Assembly (NCBI RefSeq): GCF_033978785.1
Contig: NC_084733.1
Coordinates: 19,451,165-19,515,164, forward strand
Reading direction: 5' to 3'
DNA: 64,000 bases
From: Entelurus aequoreus
Lineage: Eukaryota > Chordata > Actinopteri > Syngnathiformes > Syngnathidae
A model generated the notes under the pieces. The model did no database searches and was not told the DNA's origin. It was given only the letters and a program-made list of their open reading frames with translations. Each line of letters starts with the position of its first letter. Positions within the stretch are counted from its first letter, which is position 1. Both the position numbers and the translations under genes were made by a program. Below are positions 10,620 to 21,572 of this stretch, one piece after another.

Positions 10620-11335
10620 TGTAATTAGAATGCCAGGCCGGGGCGAGCAGGGATGGAGCGGTCTCCAGTAAATTACCTTGTAGACATTATCAATTTCCCT
10701 GGCTACTGGTCCTTAAGATAACCCTCCCAGCCCTCCTCCTCCCTCTTCCACCCGGCGCTCGCTTCCTGCAATTTTTCTCTGCCTGATAAACATGCTGATT
10801 AAAGCGAGCAGCGTGTAAACCTTTGATACTTTCCTAAATGAAATCCATGCCCTGCCTGAGGCCTGATGCAAGGCTGCACACTAACACACACACACACACA
10901 CACTCTAAGTAGGCATTCCTGTTAATCAGATAAAATATGTAGTGTGTTTTTTTCCCGGTTTGGGTGCAAAGACATTGTGTGCTGGTTAAAAGGAAGTAGG
11001 GGAACGCACACTAATAATTAAAGGTCTAAAAAAACAAAAACATTTTAAGGCACCTGGTTTCAGTGTGTTTCATTATGTAAGCAAGAATGGATTAAACATT
11101 ACAGTCAATTTTACTGGCCGGTGACAGTAATTAAGTCGGACTGATAGCATGGCAGCCCGGCATAGGAGCTGAGGGGGCTGCAGGCACTGTCATGTAATTC
11201 GAGGTAAGCCTGGGGGGGCCGGCGCTCTCTTCTAATGCAATGATAACCCTCTGCCTAAATGCAACTGTCACTTCCTAAAGAGTCAAATTAGGGAGTGGGA
11301 TGAGGACGGACGAAAGAAAAAAAAAAAGGGATAAA
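10620..11335. other. Repeat-poor island, candidate cis-regulatory sequence
   Basis: Balanced base composition, no transposon ends and several homeodomain-like cores (GTAAATTACC, TGATTAAAG, AGTAATTAAG) and TGACAG/CTGTCA motifs. It is interrupted only by an AC repeat at 10885-10902. Such islands inside large fish introns are often conserved non-coding elements. This is inference only; no alignment was possible. Confidence 0.3.
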
Positions 11336-11729
11336 AGATAGGACGAGTGTATTGAGTGAGATCATTTGCTCAGGCAGAAAACTGCAGGGATTCAGGACTT
11401 TGAGGTTGGGACGTGGCCTCAGTCAATTACACGGCTACTCTCTTTCCTGGCTCTGGTGAGATGACATTATGCAGCCTTAAAATGTGGCAGGCCAACTTCT
11501 TACGGTCGATGCCAACGACAACAAGCCACATAAATCGCATATCTTTATACTGGAGACTGTTGAAACTGGACCAGTCGTTTGAGAAGCAGCTTAGGAAAAT
11601 GGTTATTCTTGGAGGTTTTCGTCACTGTAACAGCGGCCATGAGTTGGAGACAAGTAGGAATGACAGGGCAGCTAATTCTGATGTGGAAGTCATTCTATAT
11701 ATAGAGTAGTGGAACCCCCATTTACAAAC
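11336..11729. other. Intronic sequence, no repeat recognised
   Basis: An open frame at 11413-11709 exists but shows no family features or splice context, so it is not called. Confidence 0.4.
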
Positions 11730-11740
11730 TTAAAGGGGAC

Positions 11741-12882
11741 TAGGGTTGGGTATCGTTTGAATTTGAACGATTCCGATTCCGATTCTTGGTTTAGATTCCG
11801 ATTCCTGGCGATTCTCGATTCCGATTCTTTTAAGAGGCAGGGTCAAAAAAAAAAAAGTTTAGGATATTTTAAATGAGCTAGCTAACCTAGTCTTTCTGAA
11901 TGAAATAGTCTGACATTCTCCATCAATTTTAATTTGATTAACTTTTTATGAACTTTACTATAAATTCCTCACAGGGCTGTTTTCAACTAGAATATAAATA
12001 TCAAATCTATGAACTTGAATATAAATATTATAAATTATGAATACATTTTCCCGGGGGTACACTTTCCTCAAGAGAGCTTTATTTTTGAAAACCTCATGAA
12101 AACACATTTACACATAAGTGTATGATGCTGCAGGAAACCTCATGAAAACACATTTACACACACAAGTGTATGATGCTGCAGGTACTTAAAAATGTTACAG
12201 TGCTCCCACTGATGGGCTAACCTGGTGCAGAAAAGCAAATAAACAATTAGAAACAACTTGCAAAACCCAGTCCAGATTAGCAGCAGGTACAGTATAAAAT
12301 CAGAGACAGTTCTTGTTTAGGAAAATGACCATATCCGCCTTCTCAGGCAGGATGCGTGAGCGTTCTGGACAGATAGTGTCTCCTGCTGTGGAAAATACAC
12401 GTTCGCTGGGTGTGGAAGAAGCTTGAACGCATAAATAGGAGAAAGCTAGATCTGACAGCAAAGGATAAGTCTTTTGTTGGTTCCACCGGACCACCACCAT
12501 GCAGCAGGGTCGTCAGACATAAGTATCGGTGGAACGTCCTGGTATATCTGCAGCTCTCTCCACTCGTTTCTTGATGGACATGGCGCTCTGTTATTTCGCG
12601 GTTATTTCATTTTTTTTTGTAAAGTAAAGCCACACTTTCGACCGTCGACGCCCGCTATCCATGCTTGAGCTTGACTGACTCGCTCGGCTATGCTAACACT
12701 TCCGGCGGTGGGCGCTTCTTCGTTGGTGTTCAGCGGCTTCTTCTTCCGGTTCGGCGGACATATTTTTTTCCGGTCGGCGGACTAGGTATCGAAAATAGGA
12801 ATTGAAATTTAAACTTTTGAATGATTCCGGGAGAATCGGAAAGTTAGTCCCGGTTCCAATCGATACTCGATACCCGACCCTA
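11741..12882 (-). mobile_element. hAT transposon, internally deleted
   Basis: The ends TAGGGTTGGGTATCG and CGATACCCGACCCTA are inverted, and the flanking AAGGGGAC (11733-11740 and 12883-12890) is a perfect 8-bp target duplication. At 1.14 kb the element keeps only the C-terminal piece of its transposase. It contains GATTCCGATTCC-type repeats near both ends. Confidence 0.93.
12300..12500 (-). pseudogene. hAT transposase C-terminal dimerisation domain remnant
   Basis: The 66-codon frame reads TYPLLSDLAFSYLCVQASST then PSERVFSTAGD and KADMVIFLNKN. This is the hallmark hATC dimerisation motif (LA.YL..ASSTPSERVFS.AG) of Ac/BED-type hAT transposases. The RNase-H catalytic part and the BED finger are missing. 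It is the only coding remnant of the element and is non-functional on its own. Confidence 0.9.
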
Positions 12883-13249
12883 AAGGGGACCTATGATGCA
12901 AAACTAACATTCCTTACCTGTTGGTACCTGTTTTTGTGTATTTGGGATCTGTATAAGTCCCGAAAATTTTAAAACAAACCATGGACGCATAGCAGAGAGA
13001 TACAGAAAACAATCTTACTTTCTTACTTCCTCCAAACAAGCAGTTTGGAATTTGTCCCAATTGTGACGTTTTTTCCCCATCAGTCACGTCAGCAGATTAT
13101 CCATTTATGGTATACATTTACCCAAAGAGCTTTACGAGAGTCCGCCTTTGTAGTTCGACACTGAAGTCAATAAGCTCCTTATTTTTCTCTATTCTCTTGT
13201 TGTGGGGCAGGGTGGCTCGTACATGCACATGCATCCTCCGCTGTAGCTA

Positions 13250-13828
13250 CACTATATTGCCAAAAGTATTTGGCCACCTGCCTTGACTCACATTGGGATG
13301 TCACTTGAAGTGACATCCCATTCCCATCGGGATTAATATGATGTCGGTCCACCTTTTGCGGCTATTACAGCTTCAACTCTTCTGAGAAGGCTGTCCACAA
13401 GGTTGCGGAGTGTGTTTATAAGAATTTTCGACCATTCTTCCAAAAGCGCATTGGTGAGGTCAGACACTGATTTTGGTCGAGAAGACCTGGCTCTAAATCT
13501 CCGTTCTAATTCATCCCAAAGGTGTTCTATCGGGTTCAAGTCAGGACTCTGTGCAGGCCAGTCAAGTTCATCCACACCAGACTCTGTCATCAATGTATTT
13601 ATGGACCATGCTTTGTGCACTGGTGCACAGTCATGTTGGAAGAGGAAGGGGCCTGCTCCAAACTGTTCCCACAAGGTTGGGAGCATGGAATTGTCCAAAA
13701 TGTTTTGATATCCTGGAGCATTCAAAGTTCCTTTCACTGGAACTAGTGGGCCAAGTCCAACTCCTGAAAAACAACCCCACACCATAATTCCTCCTCCACC
13801 AAATTTCACACTTGGCACAATGCAGTAT
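13250..13828 (-). mobile_element. Tc1-like transposon, 3' half
   Basis: The left terminus CACTATATTGCCAAAAGTAT follows TA. The other end is missing: the element breaks inside the transposase near 13828, where sequence of unknown origin follows. Confidence 0.85.
13333..13818 (-). pseudogene. Tc1 transposase, C-terminal half
   Basis: A 161-codon open frame contains MVWGCFSGVGLGPLV, LFQHDCAPVHKA and SPDLNPIEHLWDELERR, ending IAAKGGPTSY. The second catalytic Asp (QHDCAP) and the Glu (PIEHLW) are present. The first Asp and the DNA-binding half are lost at the break. It would be inactive despite being open, unless only recently truncated. Confidence 0.9.
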
Positions 13829-14969
13829 CTGTATCAGACATAAAAAGGGGGTAACGGATCAGCTTTCTATTCAATAACAATTTCAAAACAACAGCACCTA
13901 GCTAAACTGTCCTCCCTTCCAGCCGCCTTGCTGACATGCACACACACTGTCACAAGCCCTGTGGGGCACTCACAGTTTGAAATCGCACAACTCCTTAACC
14001 TTGCAGATAATGGGGGACAATCAATTCTACCTTTAAATCGCTTCAAAAATGCATTCAAAAACCGTCAACGATACATCATTTATGTTCCGTAACTTGTATA
14101 ATAACCAAGCTGTAGCAACATTGTTATTGTAGAGCGAACACTGAGGAAATATTTTTCTATCGTAGTAACACATCGGCGTGCTTTGCTATTAGCCGTAAAA
14201 GCTAACTACGGAAAGAGATAAGCTTGCTTCTACAACAACACGAAACGCGTTTGGGTTTGTAATGCACAACACTGCGATACGACACTAATATTACTGACTG
14301 AAAAACATGAACAATCATATTAAAGTGTCTGTAAAATATTAGCCCACATTTCATGTTTTGTTCGCACACAGCTAGCCAGACAGCGTATGCATTGTTGTTG
14401 TACCAACACACATGGCGTTCTGCGTGTATCATGATCGATTTTAAAGTGACTCACTCGATGGACAGTTGCTCGTCTGGTCCAGCTGGCCGAGGACGTTTCC
14501 TGTTGATTTTGGATAAGCACTCAATTTATGTCGAAATAGCTCAGCTCCATGTTCTATATGTATAGCATCAAAACTTCCTTATGGTCCAACGTCTCACTCT
14601 TCCTTCGTGCTCGCTTTTATAAGCAGCAGTTCATCCTCTGTATATTTAGCATAAAAAATATAAGGTTGTAAATCCTAATTTGTCCAAAAATAGTCGTCTT
14701 CGTCGTCTGTTACCAAGTCGGTCATGATTGGAACACACACTCGTGTTTGGTACCGGAAGTAGGAACACACATGTTGCCAGAAGTCAGACGTGCGCAGCTA
14801 TGGAAACAGAAATCAATGCCCGGAAAAAATCAGTCCCGGGATTGACTAAAATCATCAAAATACAGTAAATAATGAACATATTACATATTGTTATGAACGC
14901 ATCTGTTACTACATTATATATAGAATTGCAGCGTGTATAAGAACGTTGCTGGAGGGTTCTGAAGGTGAT
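13829..14969. other. Probable transposon remnant of unknown family
   Basis: No reading frame is recognisable. The GC swings, a CCGGAAGTAG motif near 14752 and phrases such as GTCGTCTTCGTCGTCTGTTA near 14693 resemble the 5' parts of other DNA elements here, but no termini could be set. Confidence 0.3.
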
Positions 14970-14972
14970 TTA

Positions 14973-15999
14973 GGCCCCTTCTACACTAAGCCGGCTAAAG
15001 TTATCCAGGGTAAATCCCACCAAACCTTATCCTTGTCCACACACACACACAATGGTCGTTTAAAACCCCCTTGCCCCCTCCGTCAGCCGGCGCAACGCGA
15101 CCTAATACGCACGCACGGAAAATGCGCACGTCATAGTCACCTCCAGTGTTGCTTTGTGTGCAAGTTCTTAAATCTGAACAATATCCAGTTGTGGTATTTC
15201 AATTAACTGGAATCCAGTGTGCTGTGTAATAAAGAACATTTTACATCAATCAAACTAGGGATCTAGATATCTGGTCAGGACACTCCTCACTCTGTTGCCT
15301 TCACCTTCATTGTCCATTCGTTTTTGGTGACTTTATATACTCTGGACCTAGACGTTGAGTCCGCGACATACATGGCGGACAATAACTGATACAGTCTGCT
15401 TTGCCAGTCCAAAAGCATTCGCCGTTTTCCGTAGTCTTCCCTTGACGACCAGGTAATACAAAGCACACGCTACTTTTTTTATCACATCCACGGGAGCCCG
15501 CATTGTCGTTGATTCTCCTTCGACAAATGGACAAAGTTTTTTGGTAAGTAAAACCACAGCTGACCTGGACGCTCGAAAGTTCTCTTTCCGTCTGAGAAGT
15601 GTTGTATCCGAAATAGCTGCAATCGCTTTCTCTTAATGTATTCATGTTTGATTTCCACAAACGTCTGTACAGACGGAAGGAGAAACACGGCATGTCTCGA
15701 TGACTCGCCTCCATATTTCCAGTGGTTAGCTCCGAGTTACAAAACCACTTTATAATGAAGCTGGCTGTGGCGCGTTCTTTCTAACGTCACTTCCTGTGTG
15801 GGGCGCGGTCTTTCTGGCGTCACTTCATGAGCTATACAAAGCTAAGAGCCGGAAATTCAAAAAATACACGCCACACTTACCCGTGTAAAAAATTGTCCGA
15901 GGAGGGTGACCTTAAACGATAGTTTAGTGTGGCTGAAACGGGGCTTAGGCTAAATAATTATTTGTTTAAAGAGTTACCCGGCTTAGTGTAGACATAGCC
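14973..15999 (-). mobile_element. PIF/Harbinger transposon, deleted
   Basis: The ends GGCCCCTTCTACACTAAGCC and GGCTTAGTGTAGACATAGCC are inverted, and a 3-bp TTA lies on each side (14970-14972, 16000-16002), the classic Harbinger target. It is 1.03 kb long. A (AC) run and CpG-rich segments flank a broken transposase start on the minus strand. Confidence 0.9.
15307..15714 (-). pseudogene. Harbinger transposase N-terminal remnant
   Basis: The protein appears in two frames. The first part (15688 down to about 15550) gives KRTFERPGQLWFYL. After a shift in a T-rich run near 15540 it continues as TKKLCPFVEGESTTMRAPVD and VACALYYLVVKGRLRKTANA, the helix-turn-helix region seen in HARBI1-type transposases. 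GPEYIK appears in a third frame near 15340. The catalytic DDE half is absent. The frameshifts rule out function. Confidence 0.82.
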
Positions 16000-16002
16000 T
16001 TA

Positions 16003-16289
16003 GAGGGCTTTGAAGGTTACAACGGTGACTCCCATTAGCCACATCTTTCAAGTGTTTTTATCATCTTTAAAATTATTTTAAAAATACACACAAGTGTTCT
16101 TGTCTGAATGATTGTGAATGATAGGCAAAATTCCAGAAAAGCCCACTTCCCCTTTAAAGATGCAATTTCTTTCACACAAACCTGAGCTGTGTCCCAAATA
16201 ATACCGTGACCTGTGTTCTGTGCTATGCATGAATATAAGGTAGCCAAGGTTCAAAGTTATTAGGATCCCTTTGAACTCACTAAATCTGC
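16003..16289. other. Intronic sequence, nothing certain
   Basis: CCACTTCCCCTTTAAAGATG near 16143 looks repeat-like but no ends were found. Confidence 0.35.
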
Positions 16290-16770
16290 AGAGATCTTTT
16301 CTGATTCACGTTTGCCGCTTCATTAAAGGCATATTCACCTGATGCCGGACCCCAGGCCCCGCATTAAGTGACGCCCCAAGCGGGACTAATTCTGGGGCGA
16401 CGTTGTGCAACCGCATAACCCTGTAGCAGGCCCGCCAGGAGGAGTCCTAAACAAAGGGCCTGGGCCCGGCTAACTGCTGTCCTCTCCATCAGGCACAAAA
16501 AGCTATTAATGAGGATCTATGGCCCAGAGCGATGGACGCCCTCTGTCCCCCCAGCCATGTCCATCGGGGTACTTAGCCCCATGCAGTCATTAACTCCTGT
16601 TACTAATTGTCAAATTCATTAAACTCCTCCTTCACACACCCCCACACACACAGATTGTCTCCTGTGAAATGGACGGAGAGGACTGAGTTATTAAGATGTC
16701 ACCTGCGGGGAAGATTAAGGCCAGTAGGCCTGCTCTGCAAAAGAAACTATAGGACCATTAAACTCAGTGG
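16290..16770. other. Repeat-poor GC-balanced island, candidate cis-regulatory sequence
   Basis: No frame or repeat ends. It has several ATTA cores (AGCTATTAATGAGG, CAGTCATTAACTCC, TTACTAATTG) within an otherwise GC-rich block. This is inferred from composition only. Confidence 0.3.
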
Positions 16771-17599
16771 CAAGGTTGTGTGCGTGATATACTTTGTGAT
16801 TATATATACATTTATCTTTGCAAAGATACAAAGGACCTGCTCAAACATTTAGAAAGACACTTATTTGACCTTAAGGTCGGTAGGTAAAACTGGGTTTTGA
16901 AGATGCGACTTTCTACAGGTTTTTGATTTTAAAAATACAGTTGAAACTCCACATAGAGAATAACGGAAATACCATTTTTTGGTTTCATGCTCAAACCAAT
17001 ACCATCACAATACCTTTAGACTAGGTTTATACTGCAGGCCAAAGTGGCCAAAATCAGATTTTATAAAAATCAGATTTTTTTCCAGCTGACTGATTGTACA
17101 GATATTAAAATAAGTTCCAGATCTGGTTAAATGTTTTTTCTGTAGTGGCAAAAAAATAAAATAAACTTAACTCAAATAACCACAACAAAGTAAAACACAC
17201 TGTACTTCATTCCTTACATGTTAACTGAGCCAAATTCTTACAAGATTTGCTGCCATCACATATTGTGAAGTTTTGTTTTGTCTTTTGGGGAATACTTCCC
17301 ATAATATTTTGGTTGTATTCGAACGTGTATGACTTCAGACTTTTTATTGTTGTTTTTTTCAAAGCAGTCAAAAACAGCACTACTAAAAACATTTTGGTAG
17401 TCCACTATTTTTAGTTTCTTTAGGACAAAAATTACCAGAAAAAAAACATGATAATTTAGCTGAAAGGCATGAAAGTGCATAATAATGAAATGTATGCCTA
17501 TTTTGCTTTGTATTGTAAAAATGTATTTCGGACATGTTAAAAAAGAAGAGAATGACACCTCCACCCCCCCAAAAAAAACATAACAATGATTAATAAACA
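16771..17599. other. AT-rich intronic sequence
   Basis: ACTAGGTTTATACTGCAGGC at 17019 resembles the outer bases of a DNA element, with no mate. Long T runs account for the open frames at 17207-17600. Confidence 0.4.
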
Positions 17600-18000
17600 A
17601 AATAATACAATAAATAACATAGTGATTTTTCGAACATGTTTACAGTTACAGGTTTACAGTTTCACATTCCAACATGTCCAAAAAGGAGTAGGAAGAAGCA
17701 GAGCTTTTTTAATGTGGCTCTCATGTTGTTTTTGTTCCTGTTTGAAGATTGGTTGATATAACCTTATCTAAGGGCCTGTAAAATGCTTGTTAGCTTCTTT
17801 TTATACGCGTTTTACTTATTTTCTGCTTTTATAAATCTTTGTGTTATAAATATTCGATATAATGTATACTTTTGTTACAAGCATCTTTCAATCCCTTGCT
17901 CATCCATAATTGATTGTTCCTATTTTGCTTCTTACAAAGTTGTTTCCATGGACAACACATACTGTAGATCTATATAATTTATAATTTGTCTTGTTAAATG
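17600..18000 (-). mobile_element. Possible CR1/L2-like LINE 3' untranslated fragment
   Basis: AACATGTCCAAAAAGGAGTA GG followed by AAGAAGCAGAGCTTTTTTAA is typical of the 3' non-coding part of fish CR1/L2 LINEs on the reverse strand. No reverse transcriptase part remains. Confidence 0.35.
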
Positions 18001-18730
18001 CCATCAGGTTATTCAAGTTAAATACATACACCCAAACAACTGTTTTTTTAAAGAAACTTGCCTAATACACTGACTAAATGTACAGTCTGTGCGATATTGA
18101 AGAGCTATTAAGAGCAACCGAGGCAATTACAAAAACCATGAAATATTCAAATGTCTATATTCATGTTGAATACATCACAATTCTCATTAGCTCGCTCCCA
18201 ATGGCTGTCACTTTGAGGTCTTAATTATACAGCCTAACAATACAAAGCTCCATTTAGCCCAAATGCTGGGTTTCCAAAATGCACCCGAGTTGACGGATCT
18301 TGACTATTATGGACCGCCTTGACAGATATTTCCATGCAAAAAGAGGAAAAAAAAAACATATTTTTATGAAGTCCAAACTTGTTGTTGTGCACTTTCCATT
18401 ATGTTATTGCCTCTTGCATGTGGCGGGGCCTCAGTGTGATGGCGAGGAGGAGGAGGAGAAGAAGAAGGCGACAAGGTGGGGAAATTAATTAAAGTGGTTT
18501 TGAATGACAGCTTGCTCAAGGGCATCAGGGCGCCATCACACGCTCCCCATCACTGTATTGTCATCGTCATACCGACGCCCCCTTCTAACCCCGATTCTCC
18601 GCCGCCCTCCTATTACACACCTCTCTCCGTCTCCTCCTTGTCCCAGGCTCTTCCAGGACCCATCAAATAAGTGACTGGACGCAAGGTGCTTTTAATGTTC
18701 TCTCCATTAGATCAGCTCTATGCGCCCATA
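18001..18730. other. Repeat-poor island, candidate cis-regulatory sequence
   Basis: No repeat termini. AGAGCTATTAAGAGCAACCG, GTCTTAATTATACAGC and GAAATTAATTAAAGTGG carry homeodomain-like cores. The 18540-18660 segment is C-rich. Open frames here are short and unsupported. Confidence 0.3.
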
Positions 18731-19129
18731 GTCATGTAATGTAATGACATGGTGAGAACACGGAGAAGGGGGTGGGACCAGCTCAAATACATGTAGTACA
18801 GGGGGGACAGGGCCAGCTGGGGTCAAGTGATTGTGTTTAATGCAATGCGGACACAACGTCCTGGGGCGTGTTTGGCTGTCCTGACAACTCAGACGTGCCA
18901 AAGTGACAGCTAGCTTAGTCACAGAGGGCGCCGCTTATTTGTTTTAAATCTCCGTTCTCGAAGGCGGACATACCCCCAAGGTGACTCCGAAAGTTAAACA
19001 AGGAGTGAGAAAAGACATAATCCGATGTTTTGCTTAAATCGGGACGTTCTTGGTTGTATCTCTAGGTCAGAGGTTCTCAACTGCTCTCACAGACTTTCAC
19101 AAAAGTGAAACCACGCAAATGTATTGCAC
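18731..19129. other. Intronic sequence
   Basis: Nothing recognised, apart from CAGAGGTTCTCAACTGC at 19070, which resembles a hAT terminus. Confidence 0.35.
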
Positions 19130-19939
19130 ATTCAAAATCATTAGTAGAATGGAGGCTTTTCAGAGGGTGAGATGACTCCTGGAAATTACTGGCTTAGAAA
19201 TGCCAGTGTATTGATGTGTGTGTCCAAGTTAAAGGAAATGTCTTCTTCTAATGGCTTTATTACAATCTTTGGCAAGCTAGGTGACGTTTGATGTGGTCTA
19301 TAACGGCACACAACGGAAAAGCAGTCAATATTACATACAGATAATGTGTCATGAGACATGCAAATATAAATCAAATTAAGAGTTCTTAAAGGAAATTAAA
19401 TGAGCTCAAATATACCTACAAATGAGGCATAATGATGCAATATGTACATACAGCTAGCCTAAACAGCATGTTAGCATCGATTAGTCATGCACTGACAAAA
19501 TATGCCTGATTAGCACTCCACACAAGTCAATAACATCAGCAAAGCTCACCTTTTTGCCTTCACGCTAAACATTAAAAGTTTGGTGGACAAAATGAGACAA
19601 AAAAGGAGTGGCATAAAACACGTCTTGGAAAATTGGAGAAAGTTATAAATGTAAACACCCTTCGGTGAGTTCAACGACCGCCAAAATTAGTAGGACAAAA
19701 CGGCGCTCGCCAAATAGTCTCTAATCACTGAAGCATGTTTAATAGAAACAGTGTGTTTTCTAACAATTAGGGAGGTTTGTGTCATGTTTGTCCTCCTACA
19801 GAAACCATATTAAAACAAAAAAATATTTTTTTTCCTCATCTTTTTGCATTTTCATAAATTTTTTAAAAAGCTCCAGAGAGCCACGAGGCCGGCGCTAAAG
19901 AGCCTCATGCGGCTCTAGAGCCACGGGTTGCTGACCCCG
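19130..19939 (-). mobile_element. hAT-like non-autonomous element (GGGTTGCTGACCCC family), truncated
   Basis: The right end reads GCGGCTCTAGAGCCACGGGT then TGCTGACCCC. The body shares GGTGGACAAAATGAGAC and GTCATGTTTGTCCTCCTACA with the copies at 43103-44179, 56432-57135 and 59875-60586. The left terminus is missing. There is no coding frame. Confidence 0.75.
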
Positions 19940-19940
19940 G

Positions 19941-20934
19941 CTATACAGTGTGAAGCTGCTTCTAAATCACAAATCCTCACCTCCACCTCCTTACATGTAC
20001 GGGGAATAGCTTAACATTCTACAGTGCACACCGCAGGAGGATATGCTAACCACTAAGTTAGAGCTGATCTTGAACAGAGGTGGGCGGGTCAATACAAATA
20101 TTGACAGTAACTGTCAGGACGTGGACTTTTGTGCAGTTTCCTGCGTGGATTGCTTTCCCTGTGTGCAAAACGACTTGACTGGACATCGGATGAAGGTAAA
20201 GACATATTTTAATTCTAACAAAGTACAAAACAAAAGGTGCGCACAAGGCGGAGAACAAACTTGGCTATGAAAATAAAGACTAGCCCAAAGGCAAAACTAT
20301 GGACGTGAAACAAATAACACTTACTGTGACAAGAAAGAACAGCATGAACTATGATATCAAGAGAAGCATGGGTATCATCAGGTAGCATGCGTAGTAGAGG
20401 GTAATGTCGCCAGGCCGACTGCCTGGCAACTGCAAGCTTAAATAATGTGTCATGATTAGTGTCAGGTGCGTGAGTCCAAGTGTGAAACAGGTGAAACTAA
20501 TGGTTGTCATGGTAACAAAGAAAGGGAGTGAAAAAAGGAACTAAAAAGAGTCCAAAAACCAAACAGAACATAGCCAAACAAAAACATGATCAACAGACAT
20601 GACAGTAACGATACCAAGTTATCATAGCCGATATTTTTTATTGCCAAAAAATATGTTGTTATTTTTCACAATCTCAGGAAATAAATCCCAGGAAACAAGG
20701 GGACTTTACGAGCAAACACCAAATTATTTAAATCAGAAACATTTTTAGAAAATCAATGAAATATTTAATTGATATTGTTCCACTGCCATCCTGTGTTTAT
20801 GTCTGACAGTAATTGTAATACAAAAATTTAATCATTCATTTATCTTGAACATTTTACGTATCAGTTTACCCAAATTTGTAGTATCCTCCAAAACTAATGT
20901 AAAGTATCCAAACAACCGAATAATAAGTATATAT
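19941..20934. mobile_element. Decayed hAT-like element, split by an LTR
   Basis: Excluding 20112-20604, the sequence aligns by eye with the middle of the element at 37342-38296 (shared TTGACAGTAACGATACC, CAGGAAACAAGGGGACTT-like and GATATTGTTCCACTGCCATC-like phrases). The ends have eroded. Confidence 0.5.
20112..20604 (-). mobile_element. Probable solo LTR
   Basis: It is 493 bp with TGTCAGGACG at one end and GACATGACA at the other, forming TG...CA with a 5-bp inverted TGTCA/TGACA. GTAAC is duplicated on both sides (20107-20111, 20605-20609), as for LTR elements. On the minus strand TTATTTAAGC looks like a TATA box and AATTAAAATATG like a poly-A signal, in the right order. No internal retroelement genes are present, so it is likely a recombined solo LTR. 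Confidence 0.65.
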
Positions 20935-20957
20935 AAGTGTATATATATATATATATA

Positions 20958-21523
20958 CCGTAATTTCCGGACTATAAGCCGCACCCGACTATAAGCCGCA
21001 CCAGCTAAATTTAGGGGAAAATACAGATTGCTCCATATATAAGCCGCACCCGACTATAAGCCGCAGGGTTTTGATGTGTAATTAGCGTAGTATATAGTGT
21101 AATTAGCGTAGTATATAGTGTAATTAGCGTAGTATATAGGGGTTCCTGCTACCACGGAGGGGATTGTCGGGACAGAGATGACTGTTTGGGAACACAAAGC
21201 GTCCCATTTATTAACAATAAATCTTTCAATCAAACTTTCACATCTTTGACATGGCGAACAGCATTCGTGCAGAGTACAAATAATACAACGCTGCAAAGTA
21301 ATACAAAGTGCTCGCCTGTACGTTATCAAAATAACCAGCCTACCGGTATATGAAAAGTCAGTCTTTAATCATTGTGTCATCGTCTTCCTCCTGCGTACTA
21401 AAACCACCCAAATCATCTTCGTCGGTGTCTGAGAAGAACAGGCCGTATATAAGCCGCACCCTTGTATAAGCCGCAGGGACCAGAACGAGGGGAAAAAGTA
21501 GCGGCTTATAGTCCGGAAATTAC

Positions 21524-21525
<2 letters not shown>
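20958..21525. mobile_element. Non-autonomous TA-flanked element (CCGTAATTTCCGG family)
   Basis: The ends CCGTAATTTCCGGACTATAA and TTATAGTCCGGAAATTACGG are exactly inverted and TA-flanked inside TA repeats. Subterminal copies of ATAAGCCGCACC occur in both orientations. A 21-bp unit (TGTAATTAGCGTAGTATATA G) is tandemly repeated three times at 21077-21139. There is no coding frame. Sister families with GCGC and GTCGC variants are at 24357 and 54088. Confidence 0.85.

Positions 21526-21569
<44 letters not shown>
21526..21569. repeat. (TA)n microsatellite
   Basis: A TA run directly beside the element's terminus. It continues the TA run on its left side at 20935-20957, so the element inserted into a TA microsatellite. 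Confidence 0.9.

Positions 21570-21572
<3 letters not shown>

Larger units (their letters stand above)
11730..13247 (+). mobile_element. TTAA-type element end, split by a hAT insertion
   Basis: TTAAAGGGGAC at 11730-11740 resumes at 12883 as AAGGGGACCTATGATGCAAA, after a hAT element with an 8-bp duplication. Related sequence (GGGGACCTATGATACAAAAC) recurs at 51155 and, inverted, near 34505. The continuation to about 13247 has GGGATCTGTATAAGTCCCGA and CTTCCTCCAAACAAGCAG, shared with those copies. No right end was found, so it is a fragment. A Kolobok-like identity is suggested by TTAA and the THAP fragment near the 34.5 kb copy. Confidence 0.55.
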
